Shown: in pieces, positions 49,100-61,289 of the stretch
Layout of the letters: each line of letters begins with the position of its first letter
Position numbering within the stretch: position 1 is the first letter of the stretch
Source of the DNA: Sapria himalayana
Lineage: Eukaryota > Streptophyta > Magnoliopsida > Malpighiales > Rafflesiaceae
DNA length: 64,000 nucleotides
Assembly (NCBI GenBank): GCA_029783825.1
Contig: JAREIK010014481.1
Location: 1-64,000 of the forward strand
Direction of reading: 5' to 3'
Program-made: the position numbers and the translations under genes
Notes under the pieces: generated by a model
Database searches by the model: none
Told to the model about the DNA's origin: nothing
The model's input: the letters and a program-made list of their open reading frames with translations, nothing else

Positions 49100-49100
<1 letters not shown>
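48547..49100. other. AT-rich interval
   Basis: No gene recognised. A (GTAT)n tract is present at 49012-49032. Confidence 0.3.
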
Positions 49101-49665
<565 letters not shown>

Positions 49666-49689
49666 TATATCAAAAAAAATAAAAACCAT

Positions 49690-50095
49690 CCAGAAATGAA
49701 GTAATAGGGCATACTTTTCTTTTGATACCCGACTAGAGTTCTTCAAATTGATGAAAAAAAATGGAGATGGAATCACAGGCGCTAGCATGGAAAGATTAGT
49801 GCACATAGTTTTGTGTTGCGTATGATTATTTCTAAGCAATCACATGAGGTATATGTGAATTGCATTACATGATCAGAATCAAATTAATGGAATGACTTAC
49901 CGGTAAAAGATGACTTTTTCTGATAAATCTTTTTCTGATCGGCATCACTACCATGCACGTTGTAGGAGAGAAGTTGTCTTCCAGAGGCCTCCTCAAGAAT
50001 TGAAGCCCATTGGAGTTGGAGTCTGGTGAGGGTTTATAGATAAGGTGAGATAAATTACAGAAGTGAACACTGAGCCTCTTGGAGATGCTCTTAAG
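49690..50095 (-). other. Possible captured exons, unrecognised
   Basis: Less AT-rich than its surroundings. On the minus strand a block reading MLAPVIPSPFFFINLKNSSR, then VSKEKYALLLHFW, lies downstream of a second block (about 49902-50095) that ends at a good 5' splice site CCGGTAAGTC. This resembles two exons with an intron, but I recognise no protein. Confidence 0.3.
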
Positions 50096-50299
50096 CTTAT
50101 GTTAGAGTTGAAATACATATATTTGTAAACTTCATTTTTTTATACATATATGTATAAAAAATGAACTATATATAACTAAATAAAGAATAAATAATTATAT
50201 TAACATAAAGACTCATTTTTCAATTCATTTATTTATACATATATGTTAGAGTTGAATTGGTAATAAATCTCTTTCTGATATATTTCAAAGATTACATAT

Positions 50300-51460
50300 A
50301 TTTACATAAAGACTCATTTTTTTATTTATATCATAATTTTTTCAATAAAGCTAATGTGTGTGTAGTAAGGTACACATAAAACCAAACACCTTGCAATTTT
50401 TTATTATAAAATTAATTAAACATTAAATATATAAACAACTTCAAAAAATAGATGTTTATCTTTATAACTAGAAAAAAAAATCAAATGGCTACAAATTTAC
50501 AAACTTCATATAACAAGACACACATGAAAAGATGATGGCTTCAAGCCACACTCCTAAGTGTTATAAAACACTATTTATGTTAAAAAATATATAAATATAT
50601 ATTTTATTGGTATAAATTTTTAAGAATTCATATTAATTTTTATAAAGATAATATGAAATAATTTTAAAGGCATAAAATTTCATATTATTTGATATCATTT
50701 AAAATTTTTAAAATTTTAAAAATTACTTAAAGTGAGAAGATAATTAAAAAAAGTTATAATTTTTATTTTAATAAAGACTAAATAATAAAAGTTAATAGTA
50801 AAAATATTTCTCAATTGTTTAATTATTATAAATTTTAGTAGGGGAAAACATCTATGTATTATTTTTAAATATTAATTTATTTTCTTTTAAATTTAATAAA
50901 AAATTAAAATTTTTATTATAATTAAAGATTTTCAAATTTTGTATTAATTATCTTTTTAAAGTTTCTTATAATCATAAAAGTTTTTTTATACATAATAATA
51001 ATATTAATATTTACTAGTTTATTCGTCAATTCAAATATTTTTGATAATATTTTTTATTTTATCTTACAATGAATTATTTTACATTTATATTAGTATAAAT
51101 TTTAATGTATGTTAACTTAATTTGTAAAATATCGATAAAAATTATTATACTTATTGAATTAATTATTTAATTTTACTTTAATACAAATTATTAAGTTTCT
51201 TTATTAAACATTTTAAAAAAACTTTTTGTATAATTTTTTAAAAAATTAAGATATCGTAAAAATAGTTATTTTTGTCCTTATTAATATAATTGTTTTTGTA
51301 TTTTTATATTTTTAAATTATTTATTTATAATATCCTTTTTTATAATTTTACGAGGAGAATGTTTCTACAAGGACCATTCATCTATAGACCATTAACTACA
51401 TTTAATAAACAAAATTAAATAAAATATTAAAACTAATAAAAAATTAAAATAATTAAATAT
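50300..51460 (-). repeat. E3 left arm, AT-rich inner part
   Basis: Reverse-complement counterpart of 11760-13170 and 25215-26560 (GGCTTCAAGCCACACTCC, GAGGAGAATGTTTCTACAAGG). Non-coding. Confidence 0.7.
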
Positions 51461-52319
51461 TAGCTAGTGTAATTCCATCACTAAATTCGTCCATATGTTG
51501 GGATTTAATTAGCTAAGGAAGTTCTGTCACTAAATTCTTCGCTATATTCCAGATTTAATTATCTAGGGATGTTTCGTCGCTAAATCCATCGATATATTCT
51601 AGATTTAATTAGCTAGGAATGTTCCATCACTAAATTTCATCGCAATATTTAGGATGGAATTGGCTAGGGAAATTCTGTCGCTAAAATCTGTCACTATATT
51701 CATTATGTAATTAGCTAGAGAAATTCTGTCACTAAATCTGTCGCTATATTTCGAAATGTAATTAGCTAGGGAATTTTTGTTGATAAAATTCATCGCTATG
51801 TTCCAGAAGTAATTAGTTAGGGAATTCCGTCGCTGAAATCTGTCGCTATATTCCAAATATAATTAGCTAGGAAAATTCCATTGCTAAATCGCCGCTAAAT
51901 TCTAGATTTTATTAGCTAGAAAATTCTGTCACTAAATCCATTGTTATATTCAAGATTTTATTAGCTAGGAAAAATCCGTCGCTAAATCCATTGCTTAATT
52001 CCCCGGTTTTCTAAAGTAAAATTTATGAAATATTTTGTCACTAATTCATCGCTAATCTTTTGCTAAATTCCCCATTTCTTGAGTGGATTTTATGAAATAT
52101 TCTATCACTAATCCATCGTATCTATCGCTAATCCATTGCTAAATTCTCTTCTTTTCTTGAGAGGAATTTACAAAAAATATTCGTTGCTAATCCGTTGCAG
52201 ATTTTTAATTCAATGAAAAATCATAAATCCCTTGCTATTCCCTAGCTAATCTTTCACATTTAGGTAGGGATTGATCCCTAGCTAAAATTTTATAGCTAAT
52301 TGAACATTTTCTTGTAGTG
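51460..52319 (-). repeat. E3 left subterminal repeats and end
   Basis: About eight units of roughly 60 bp: TAGCTAGGGAAATTC, (T/C)GTCGCTAAATC, CATCGCTATATTC. The 83-residue minus frame at 51605-51856 with repeated DRISLANYI is an echo of these units. Ends in TTTTCTTGTAGTG at 52319. Confidence 0.85.
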
Positions 52320-52354
52320 TTACATCTACATTAACATGAACAAAAATATTATTT

Positions 52355-53339
52355 ATAGATTGAAAATCGATAGATATATAGATATAAGTATATATTGACA
52401 GCTAGATATACATTTATATAGTTATATTGATATATGGATAGAAAAATAGATAGATAGTTAGATAAAGAAAAATAGATAGAAAGATAGATAGATGGATAGA
52501 TAGATAAAAATAAGATAGACATATAGATAGAAAGATAGATAGATAGACAGACAGATAGATAGATAGATAGACATATAGATTGATAGTTGATAGAAAAATA
52601 TATAGACAGTAGATAGATATTAAGATAGATAGAAATATATACACATAGTACACACATATAGATAGAGAGATAGATTGAAAGGTAGATTGACTGATAGATA
52701 GATAGAAAAATAGATAAAAAGATAGGAAAAACATAGATCAATAGATAGATAGACAATTATATAGACAAATAGATAAACAGATAGATTGATAGAGAGATAG
52801 ATAGAAAATAGAAAGATAGATAAATATATTATAGATAGATCAATAGACAAGTAGATATAGAGATAGAAAGATTGATCAATAGATATATAGATAGACAAAT
52901 AGATAGAAAGACAGTTTGACAAATAGAAAGACAAATAGACAGATAGACAAATAGACAAATAAATTGATAGAAAGATAGATAAACATTTATATAGACAGAC
53001 ACAGAATGATAGATAAATAATTTGATACACATTTTGATAAACACATAGATAGATAAATTAATAGTGAGATAGATAGACAAACAAATAGATATACATATAG
53101 ATAGATAGATAATATAAATAAATAAATAAATATATATATATATATATATATATATTCATAGATAGATAGATAGATAGATAAAATGATATTATGATTGATA
53201 AACATATTGATAGAAAAGATAGATAGATATATTGATATACATAATGATATATTGATAGATAGAAAGATAGATAGATATATAGATAGAAAATAGATAGAAA
53301 GATAGATAGATAGATAGACAGATAGATAGACAGACATAT

Positions 53340-53370
<31 letters not shown>

Positions 53371-54570
53371 AATAGATAGATAGATATTCAGATTGTTAGA
53401 TAGATTGATAGACATTTTGATAGATATATAGACATATTGAAAGAAAGATCAATATAAAGATTAATAGATGGATTGTTAAACAGATTGTTAGACAGATTGA
53501 TAGACAGATTTATAGACAGATAGATAGTTAGATAGATAGATAGATGATAGATAAAAAGATAGACAAATAAATAGCCGATAAATAGATAGATAGATTATTT
53601 TTCAATATATAGATAGATAGCTAGATAGATAAACAATATATATAGATAGATAGATAGGTAAATAGATTGATATACAGATAGATAGATAGATTAATATGTT
53701 GCTAGAAAGATAGATATATAGATAGATAGATAGATGGACAGAAAATTAGATAGATAGATATACATATAGATAAACAAGTAGGTAGATAGATAAATAAATA
53801 GATAGATTGACAAACAGATAGATAAATAGATAAAAATAAAGATAATCAAATAGATAGTTAGATAGATAGATTGATACAAAGATAGATAGACATATAGATA
53901 GATAGATAGAGTCACAAATAGATATATAGATAGAATGATAAAAGCCAGATAGATAGTCAAATAGATAGATATATAGAAAGATAGACAAATGGATAGATAA
54001 ATAGAATAGACAAATAGATAAAAAAGTAGATAAATAGATAGATAGACATATAGATAGACTAATTGATAGACATAAAGATAGATAACAGATAGATGATCTA
54101 TTTGTCTATTAGATATACAGGCAGGTAGACAAGTAGGAAGACAGTCAGGCAGGTAACAGATAGACACACAAACACATAGATAGACAAGTAGATTGATAGT
54201 TAGAAAGTCAAATAAATAAATGAAATATAGATAGATAGGCAAAAAAAAAGAAAATAGACATTTAGATAGATAGTTTAATAGACAAATTGATAGACAAATT
54301 GATAGAGAGATAGATAGATTGATTTATTGATTGATTGATTGATAGATAGTTAAATAAATATGCACACATAGATAGATAATGAGATAGACAAGCAGCCATG
54401 TAATAAGTCAGTCAAGCAGGTAGACAGATAGATAGACAAACATACAGATATATAGACATGTAGATAGATAGTCAAAAAGTCAAACAAACAAATTGAAAGA
54501 TAGATAGACAACAACAAAAGACAAATTGATAGACAGATTAATAGAGAGATTAATTGAAAGATTGATAGAC
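52355..54570. repeat. 2.2-kb GATA array between E3 and E4
   Basis: Mirror image of the TATC array at 21374-24528: it separates a left arm (E3) from a right arm (E4), both inverted relative to E2 and E1. Contains an AT run at 53128-53157. Ends directly at the CACTACAATA tip of E4. Confidence 0.95.
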
Positions 54571-55060
54571 CACTACAATAAAAATCCCAAAGAGCTTGGG
54601 AATTTTTCCTAGCACAATGGGTTATTTTTATCACTAAAGTGGATATAATGATGGAATAATGATGGAACCTTTCCCAAGCTAAAGTGCTCGTTGCTAAAAA
54701 ATAACGAGGGAAAGAGTCCCTAGCTAAAAAATTTTAGCGACGGAAAATACCCTTGCTAAATTAATAATTTCCCTATCTAATTTTTACCTTAATTTGAAGC
54801 TTCAAAAAATTTCCTAACTAAATTAGCAAAGAAAAATCGCTAGCTAAATTACCAAGGGAAAATTCCCTAGCTTTTTTCATTCAAAAAACTATTTTCACTA
54901 TTTTATTTTTTTTCAAAAATTTAATTAAATAATTTCATGTTTTTATATTAAATTGAGTAAAAACAAAAACTATAAATGATATATTATAATTAAAAAAAAT
55001 TAAAATCAGTTAATATATGATTCTAATACAATTTTTTACATAGTTAAAACAAAAATATAA
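54571..55060 (-). repeat. E4 right arm with subterminal repeats
   Basis: GCTTGGGAATTTTTCC, TCCCTAGCTAAAAAATT, and AGGGAAAATTCCCTAGC units, with GTGGATATAATGATGGA shared with the E2 right arm. The AT-rich inner part matches 20760-20945 reversed. Confidence 0.8.
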
Positions 55061-55325
55061 CAAAATTTATTATCTTATTTACCGATATATCTAATGATAG
55101 TGTATAAAGTTAATCTATCCATGAAATTGACATTGCTTTCTCTCCCCCAACTATTCTGGTATCATCTTTCTATTTCGACAAAGCTATCCTAGTCATGGTG
55201 CATCATGTCTAGTGAAAAATCCATTCACTTCTACATGCTTCATATGGGGAACATTGTGGTACCATATCTGTATGAAATTTAAATTAGTCAATCAAATTAA
55301 AAATAAATAAATAAATAAAGTTATG
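55060..55325 (-). repeat. Module M, copy 5
   Basis: CTTTCTATTTCGACAAAGC, then CATGGTGCATCATGTCTAG, then GGGGAACATTGTGGTACC. Sits between right arm and array, exactly as copy 3 does in E1. Confidence 0.65.
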
Positions 55326-55805
55326 TTAGATAAATATATAATATTGTAGTATATATGTACATTTATACTGTAGTGTATATATACATATATACTACCATTT
55401 CACTAGTTAGATAAATTACTATAGTATATGTACATATATACTATAGTATTATATGTGCATTTAAACTGAGTATATATGTACATATATATAAGAGTATTAT
55501 AAGTACATATATACTCAGTATATATGCACATATAATATTGTAGAATTATATGTACTTATATACTATTGTATATATGTAGATATACTGAGTATATATGTAC
55601 ATATAAACTATAGTATTATACGTATATATATATTCATTATATATGTACATATATACTCAGTAAATACATACATATGTACTTGATATATACGTAGATATAT
55701 ACTTAGTATATATATATATATATATATATATACTCAATATATATTACATATGTACTATAGTATGTATGTAAGTATATACTCCAATATTATATGTATATAT
55801 ATACA
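55325..55805. repeat. Palindromic TACTATAGTATATATGTACATA minisatellite (E4, block 1)
   Basis: Irregular 20-24-bp units. Followed by TCACATAGCCT(C)GGATGACA, which also follows block 3 at 58080. Confidence 0.85.
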
Positions 55806-55940
55806 TAATCACATAGCCTCGGATGACACAAAACTACAACAAATTAGTATTACCCCATTTATACTTCACAAAGATGGCACAAAACTTCATTATCAATATA
55901 AATAAGAAATGCAAAGATTATTTAAATTTAGGAAAATATC
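55805..55940. repeat. TCACATAGCC...CACAAAACTTC duplicated segment, copy 1
   Basis: About 85 bp (ATCACATAGCCTCGG to AAGATGGCACAAAACTTCA) nearly identical to 58080-58165. Both follow a GTACATATA array. Confidence 0.75.
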
Positions 55941-56300
55941 TCTAAAAACTCATAGAGGAAAACCTCGAAGATAAGCCACGAGCAGGCTTGGTGCATCAAA
56001 GTTTGCATCTTGCCTCCCCATAACCAGAACTCTCTCCCGGTCCCAAGGTTTATAAGTGTGTTGCTTTGCCCCACCATGAAGGAGCTGACAAGCTAACAAA
56101 AAAACGGACAGATAAAATAAAGATAGATCGTCAGTAATGGTAACCATCAACAAAACAATAAGAAACATTAACATAGAAAAATGGAGCACCCTACCATGCT
56201 CATGTGCAACACAGGATGATGAAAATATTTTTTGCATAATAATTTTGAATAAATACATTCTACGCAACCCTTTTTTTGCATAGTAAAACAAAAACATAAT
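55940..56300 (-). pseudogene. Unrecognised captured fragment (U), E4 copy
   Basis: Counterpart of 30480-30800. A 115-residue minus-strand frame includes SSSCVAHEHGRVLHFSML, then LLACQLLHGGAKQHTYKPW, DRERVLVMGRQDANFDAPSL. The middle part (TTTTTTTGTTAGCTTGTCAG) looks like an intron end, so the true exon may start at LLHGGAK or at the alternative frame beginning SSFMVGQ. I do not recognise either protein. Confidence 0.4.
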
Positions 56301-56309
56301 AAAAGTTTA

Positions 56310-56580
56310 TTAAACCTTTTTCATCAATGTATCTAATGACTTTGCATAAAGTATAATCTATCCGTGAAATTGACGTTCCTTTTTTCCCCCATCTTCTCTG
56401 ATCACCATCTTTCTGCTGCGACAAAATTATCCTAGACGTGGGGCATCATGCCTTTTGAAAAATCCCTTCACTTCTACAAGCTTCATATAGGGAACATTGT
56501 AGTATTATATGTACGAAAATTAAACCAGTCAATCAATTCAAATAATAAATAAAAAACATTTTATTTTGATAAATATATAA
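56310..56580 (-). repeat. Module M, copy 6
   Basis: CTTTGCATAAAGTATAATC, then CATCTTTCTGCTGCGACAAA, then CATATAGGGAACATTGTAGT. Second copy in E4. Confidence 0.65.
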
Positions 56581-57180
56581 TACTGTATTATATATGTACA
56601 TTTATACTATAGTGTATATGTACATATATACTAGCATTTCACTAGTTACATATATTACTGTAGTATATATCTACATATAATTCTGTAGTATTTTTGTTCA
56701 TTTATTATAATATATATGTAGATATGCTGAGTATATATGTACATTATACTATAGTATTTACGTACGTATATACTACATTATATACGTATGTATATACTAT
56801 AGTATATAAGTACGTAAATACTGTAGTATATAAGTACGTATATACTGTAGTATATAAGTACGTATATACTGTAGTATATAAGTACGTATATACTAGTATA
56901 TAGTAGTATATACTGTAGTATATAAGTACGTATATACTGTAGTATATAAGTACGTATATACTGTAGTATATAAGTACGTATATACTGTAGTATATAAGTA
57001 CGTATATACTGTAGTATATAAGTACGTATATACTGTAGTATATAAGTACGTATATACTGTAGTATATAAGTACGTATATACTGTAGTATATAGGTACGTA
57101 TATACTACAGTATATAGTATATATGAACATATATACATAGTATGTACGTATAAGAGATATACTAGCATTTCTCTTATGTG
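56580..57180. repeat. Homogeneous 24-bp palindromic array (E4, block 2)
   Basis: Begins with irregular GTACATATA units. From about 56770 to 57110 it is made of about 13 nearly identical 24-bp units, TACTGTAGTATATAAGTACG followed by TATA, interrupted once near 56893-56915. Both halves (TATACTGTAGTATA and GTACGTA) are near-palindromes. Eight-residue repeats in the + and - frames are a consequence of the 24-bp period. Confidence 0.92.
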
Positions 57181-57184
57181 CACA

Positions 57185-57715
57185 TATAAGAAAAACCTCT
57201 CATTGAACCAAGAAACTATTTCAGAGTGCGTCTCTTTTCTAAATCTCTGAGTAACATCCTAACATGTCCGGAACAACAGAGACATTCTAATTCAATGATC
57301 AAAGAATGCACATCAGGTTTTCGTGTAATTAAATAATGAGCAATGAAATGTAACTCAACATGACCATGGTACACAAACTCATGAGTGATGGTAGGGTTCG
57401 AAGATGTAAAATAACTAGACCACTGCCTTTTACAATTTCTATCGTTCTTGCAAGAATATTTGGAGTTAAGGCTTCAAAAACCTACACAATTGCAAGGGAA
57501 AAAAGGAGTTATTAGCAGTGATGAGAATCTTAAAAATAGTATCTAAAAAGAAAAGAAAAGTAGAACTCACAAAATACACATGCCATAAGTATTTTCTAGA
57601 ATTCTTTCAAAATCCTTCTACAAGCAAAAGGAAACAACTCTACTTTCAAAAAACAAAGAGAAGGAATCAGTTTTTTCTGGGTCAATCAGTCTCCTCATCA
57701 TTAACTTTTTAATCT
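57185..57715 (-). pseudogene. NAT10-type acetyltransferase fragment in E4
   Basis: Minus strand: exon three reads DVTQRFRKETHSEIVSWFNE, then RFFLYV (57260-57185). The VEGGG exon is represented by 57460-57350 (TATTTGGAGTT...CATGGTCATG) but is diverged. The DPEK exon (57715-57560) reads RRLIDPEKTDSFSLFFES, then FERILENTYGMCIL, retaining the Cys lost in E1. The SCC3 exons found upstream in E1 and E2 are missing; homology ends near 57826 in the intervening segment. Several stops. Confidence 0.72.
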
Positions 57716-57825
57716 ACTTTGCTAGTTTTCTCTTGGCATCATCATGCAAGCATCAAATTCAGATGGAATTAAAAATCTAGTCAAATTTCTTAGAGATCAT
57801 GGCATCAAATTTAGTATATACATAC

Positions 57826-58080
57826 ATATATACTATAATATATATGTACATATATTAGTGCAGTCTATATGTAATATATACTGCACTGTTTTATGTACAT
57901 ATATACTCAATATATCTACATATATACAAGTACATATGATACTGAGTATATATGTACATATATACTGTAGTATATATGATACTGAGTATATATGTACATA
58001 TATATATAGTATATATGATATGAGTATATATGTACATATATACTATAGTATATACATACAATATACACACATAAATATAA
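57826..58080. repeat. Palindromic GTACATATA minisatellite (E4, block 3)
   Basis: Units TACTGAGTATATATGTACAT and TATAGTATATATGATA. It replaces the place where SCC3 exons sit in E1 and E2. Confidence 0.8.
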
Positions 58081-58165
58081 TCACATAGCCTAGATGACAA
58101 AAAAGTGCAACAAATTAGTATTATCCATTTATACTTCATAAAGAAGGCACAAAACTTCAGGGGCT
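58080..58165. repeat. TCACATAGCC...CACAAAACTTC duplicated segment, copy 2
   Basis: Near-identical to 55805-55895. Marks an internal duplication of 'array + segment' in E4. Confidence 0.75.
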
Positions 58166-58680
58166 AATCTTTCTAGTTTATCCAGCCATCTCTCATGTAT
58201 TATAGTGCAAGAGAAGTGTTGGAGACAATGCATTCATGGGGATTGAATGAATTGTTGGCATTAACCATTAAGTTGTTAAGATCACTTCCTGGTAAGAAGG
58301 GATTCATGTCTTGGTCTCCCATGCTATGGATCAGTTGTAGACCAAGATGCCCCTAGAAAAATAGCTTTTAATAGCCATAATTCATCATGTTCAGCCCATC
58401 GTCATCCATGAAACTACGAACACAAGAGAGGGAGAACAAGCAAAATGAACACATTTAATTGAATTTCATTAGCAATCGTAATGGCTATTAACATTTCAAT
58501 AGTTTAATTCACAAAATGACTGATAATAGTAGTCACGGATCTGAACAACGACAACGTAGAACTACACGAAATAAGAGTGTCAAGAACAAACTTGCATCTA
58601 CGTGGGACTAAAATTTTTGTTCGACTCACAACTTCAGAAGCTAACGTACTATTCCTAACACCAAGAGGACCAGCCAAGCC
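58165..58680 (-). pseudogene. Unrecognised exon-like fragment
   Basis: Minus-strand frame from about 58345 reads GHLGLQLIHSMGDQDMNPFL, then PGSDLNNLMVNANNSFNPHE, CIVSNTSLAL, stop, YMRDGW. The Asn/Ser-rich style resembles a transcription-factor activation region, but I cannot name a family. A second 70-residue minus frame (58504-58716) is also unrecognised. Absent from E1 and E2. Confidence 0.35.
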
Positions 58681-59120
58681 TTTTACATACCTATAATAGG
58701 CTAAAACTCTACCCAAAATATTTGAGTATACTCAAACATATTCATAGATATATAAAAATAGTAATTATAGACATGAACAAACAAAAATCTAAGTTGATAG
58801 TCATACAACTTCAAAAAATATCTAAAAGATATCCAAAATGATGTTAGAGAGAAAGTGTGTGTGAAAAATAAAATGCTTCAGGAATAATGAAGATAATAGA
58901 AGCTTGGCCTCCTTTTGATCCAGCAGAGACAGCCAAAGATGGGACCCATGCATAGGAAGGACCATGACAATGTTTGAAGGCTTTGAATCAAAATTTTTTC
59001 ATGCATCTCACATTAGATGTATAGCAAAGATTCATTATTAGGTTAATTGGAAAGCAAAGAACAAAACTAGAATAAAAAAATTGATACCTCAAAAAATATA
59101 TTATTTGTTTTGCTACACAT
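58680..59120 (-). repeat. 3' module of TNPA-like gene, copy shared with 300-480 and 1076-1400
   Basis: TTTTACATACCTATAATAGG, CATGAACAAACAAAAATC, and GATGGGACCCATGCATAGGA match the left edge of the window, including GGGACCCATGCATTGGAAGG at about 1329. Non-coding. Confidence 0.7.
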
Positions 59121-59129
59121 AGACAAAAA

Positions 59130-61158
59130 TCAAAAATAGTTCAAAAATAATTATAATACGAAATCATCCTCATAATTAATTATTGAATGTGTGTTAGCCT
59201 CTCTTATGAGATTTTGCAGTTGAATCTTGGAATGCGATTTGTCACGTCAATGCCGCTTACTATGACCCATATAAGATATCTACTATTGCATTAAATTCTT
59301 AGTTTCTTTCATCTCATCATTCATTTCTTTAATTTCTTGCTTTTCTTCATTCATATGAGTAATCTGCTTATACTTCTCTTCTTTCATTTCCTACATTTCT
59401 TCTTTCGAATGAGTAATCTTCTCATCATTCTCTTCTTTCATTTCCTGCATTTCTTTTTTCAAATGAGATATATGCTCATCCTTCTCTTTCATTTCAGTCT
59501 CTATAACTTCAAAACATTATTTGTTTCCATTACTTGTTGTTTGACCACCTCATCCACCTTTGTTGTGATAGATAAATTAGAAGCACGACTGCTACAATAA
59601 AATTCCACTTCCTTCGTGCTGATGCCATACACTCCATTACTTCTTATGACCTCTATGGTCTCCAAATAGATAGGATCATAGTCAATTAGTTGAAGATCGA
59701 TAGAACCCTCAACTTGTTGAGAAGCAGCTGTCACACATTCCTCAATTAGTTTCTATGATAAAATAGAAAAAAATAATATTATAGATATACACAAAATAAA
59801 TTTAATAGTTTGCATTCCAAACAACTTTCAAAATTTACTGTAGTACTATAAAAATTTTATTAATATAATAGATTCTTATAGTAATCATTGGAGACTTGTT
59901 ATCAACAAACTGACCATCTAATTTCTTCACATGTATCTTTTTGAAAATCTCATAAAAATTGAGATATCGACCAAATTTTTAGCCTAGAGTATGTATTTAT
60001 TAAGTCATAAAATAACAAATTATAAAAAATTGTAACAATATTAATAAAACCACGCAAAGATTTTATTTATTTAGACTATTAGGAAAACAACTAAATATAT
60101 AAAGTTTACAATTATAAATTGTACCAAATCTTGAGCATGCTCAATGCTTGCCTTTGACCCTCCAGTGTGGCGAGACATTTCTGTACCTAGTCTGGCTACC
60201 TCAGTTCATCAATATTTGCTAGAAATCTCAGATTTTTTCTTCAAATCTGGCTCCTCCCAATACTTATAGCACTTGGGCTAATCATCCTTGGATATAAATC
60301 CGCCTTTCTTTATCTTCTTCAATTTCTGGACAAAATTAGAATACCATTCAGCATCTTTGCTCTCCCACAATGACTTTATCTTTCCATTAAATTTGGGTAG
60401 CCATGTGCACAGATTCTATATATAGAAAAATCACAAAAGAATTTATATTAAAAAATGGCATACTTATTTACTGCTTGAATAATAACTAACATAATAGTTA
60501 ACTAATTAGATAATTAATTTTCCATGCATTTGTTTCATTATTTTTGCTTGAAAGTCATTAAAATTAGACTCTTTTGTCGATTTAGAAACTTTCTTCCACG
60601 AGAATGCTTTAGAATCAATCTTTTTCTTGAAGACTTTTTAATTATAGCCGAACACTTGTTAGATGGAATAAAACTATAAAAATAAATAAATAACATTGAA
60701 AAAAATAAATCATAACTATATATAAAATAAACCACTAACAGAAACATCATAATTTTTTATTCAAGTAATATTTATATATTTCTTACACCTCCAATCCACA
60801 ATCTCAATTACTAACTTAGCACTGAATGTAGAGGAATGCACAACATTTGATGATGTCGATAGTTTTGTAAATGGGGGAACTATTGGTGAAAATGTGATGT
60901 AGAAGATGGTAATATACAAAAAGTGTGTGCAGGAAGGAAAATGGGTGCTGGCTTATATCTGATAAAGCTGATAGTAAAGGTCAATGATGGTGATGGTGAT
61001 GGTGATGGAAATGAGATGGTGATTGTGATGTTGAAGTCTGGATATTGTGGGTATGAGATGGTACTAAATTTGCTACATGGTGTAAAATACTAGATGAATT
61101 TGGTCCATTACTACATCCACGTCCACCTCTACCATGACCATGTCCTTTAGGTGCCATT
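59130..61158 (-). pseudogene. TNPA-like (Transposase_24/Ptta-En-Spm) gene, interrupted
   Basis: TNPA-type proteins bind subterminal repeats of CACTA elements. Minus strand: start MAPKGHGHGRGGRGCSNG, then a His-rich CATCAC tract that leads to a stop; after an intron-like gap SWKKVSKSTKESNFNDFQAK (about 60600-60540); then NLCTWLPKFNGKIKSLWESK, DAEWYSNFVQKLKKIKKGGF, a stop, YKYWEEPDLKKKSEISSKY, two stops, SRHTGGSKASIEHAQDLV (60420-60120); IHVKKLDGQFVDNKS (about 59950); YDPIYLETIEVIRSNGVYGI (59734 on); and a C-terminal coiled coil of repeated EEMQEMKEE heptads encoded by a DNA repeat of about 63 bp at 59337-59480. The HTGGSK and KKxDGQFVD motifs are typical of the family. Several stops make it inactive. 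Confidence 0.82.
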
Positions 61159-61289
61159 TTTTGTAAAAAAAATAAAAACATAGAACAAATAATAAAGATA
61201 TGATGAACAACCATGCATTTTAGAATAAAACACATCAATAGATTTTAACAAAATATAGAAAGTCTTTGATAGTTTAATATTATATATAA

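Noticed and set aside
51605..51856. 83-aa ORF with repeated DRISLANYI
   Set aside because: It is the translation of CACTA subterminal repeats. No start or gene context.
56770..57115. CRISPR-like regular repeat
   Set aside because: Units are contiguous without spacers, AT-palindromic, and lie in a plant transposon.
56744..57183. 128-aa and 96-aa minus-strand ORFs with eight-residue repeats (YSIYVLIY)
   Set aside because: Direct consequence of a 24-bp palindromic minisatellite, which is open on both strands. No non-repeat domain.
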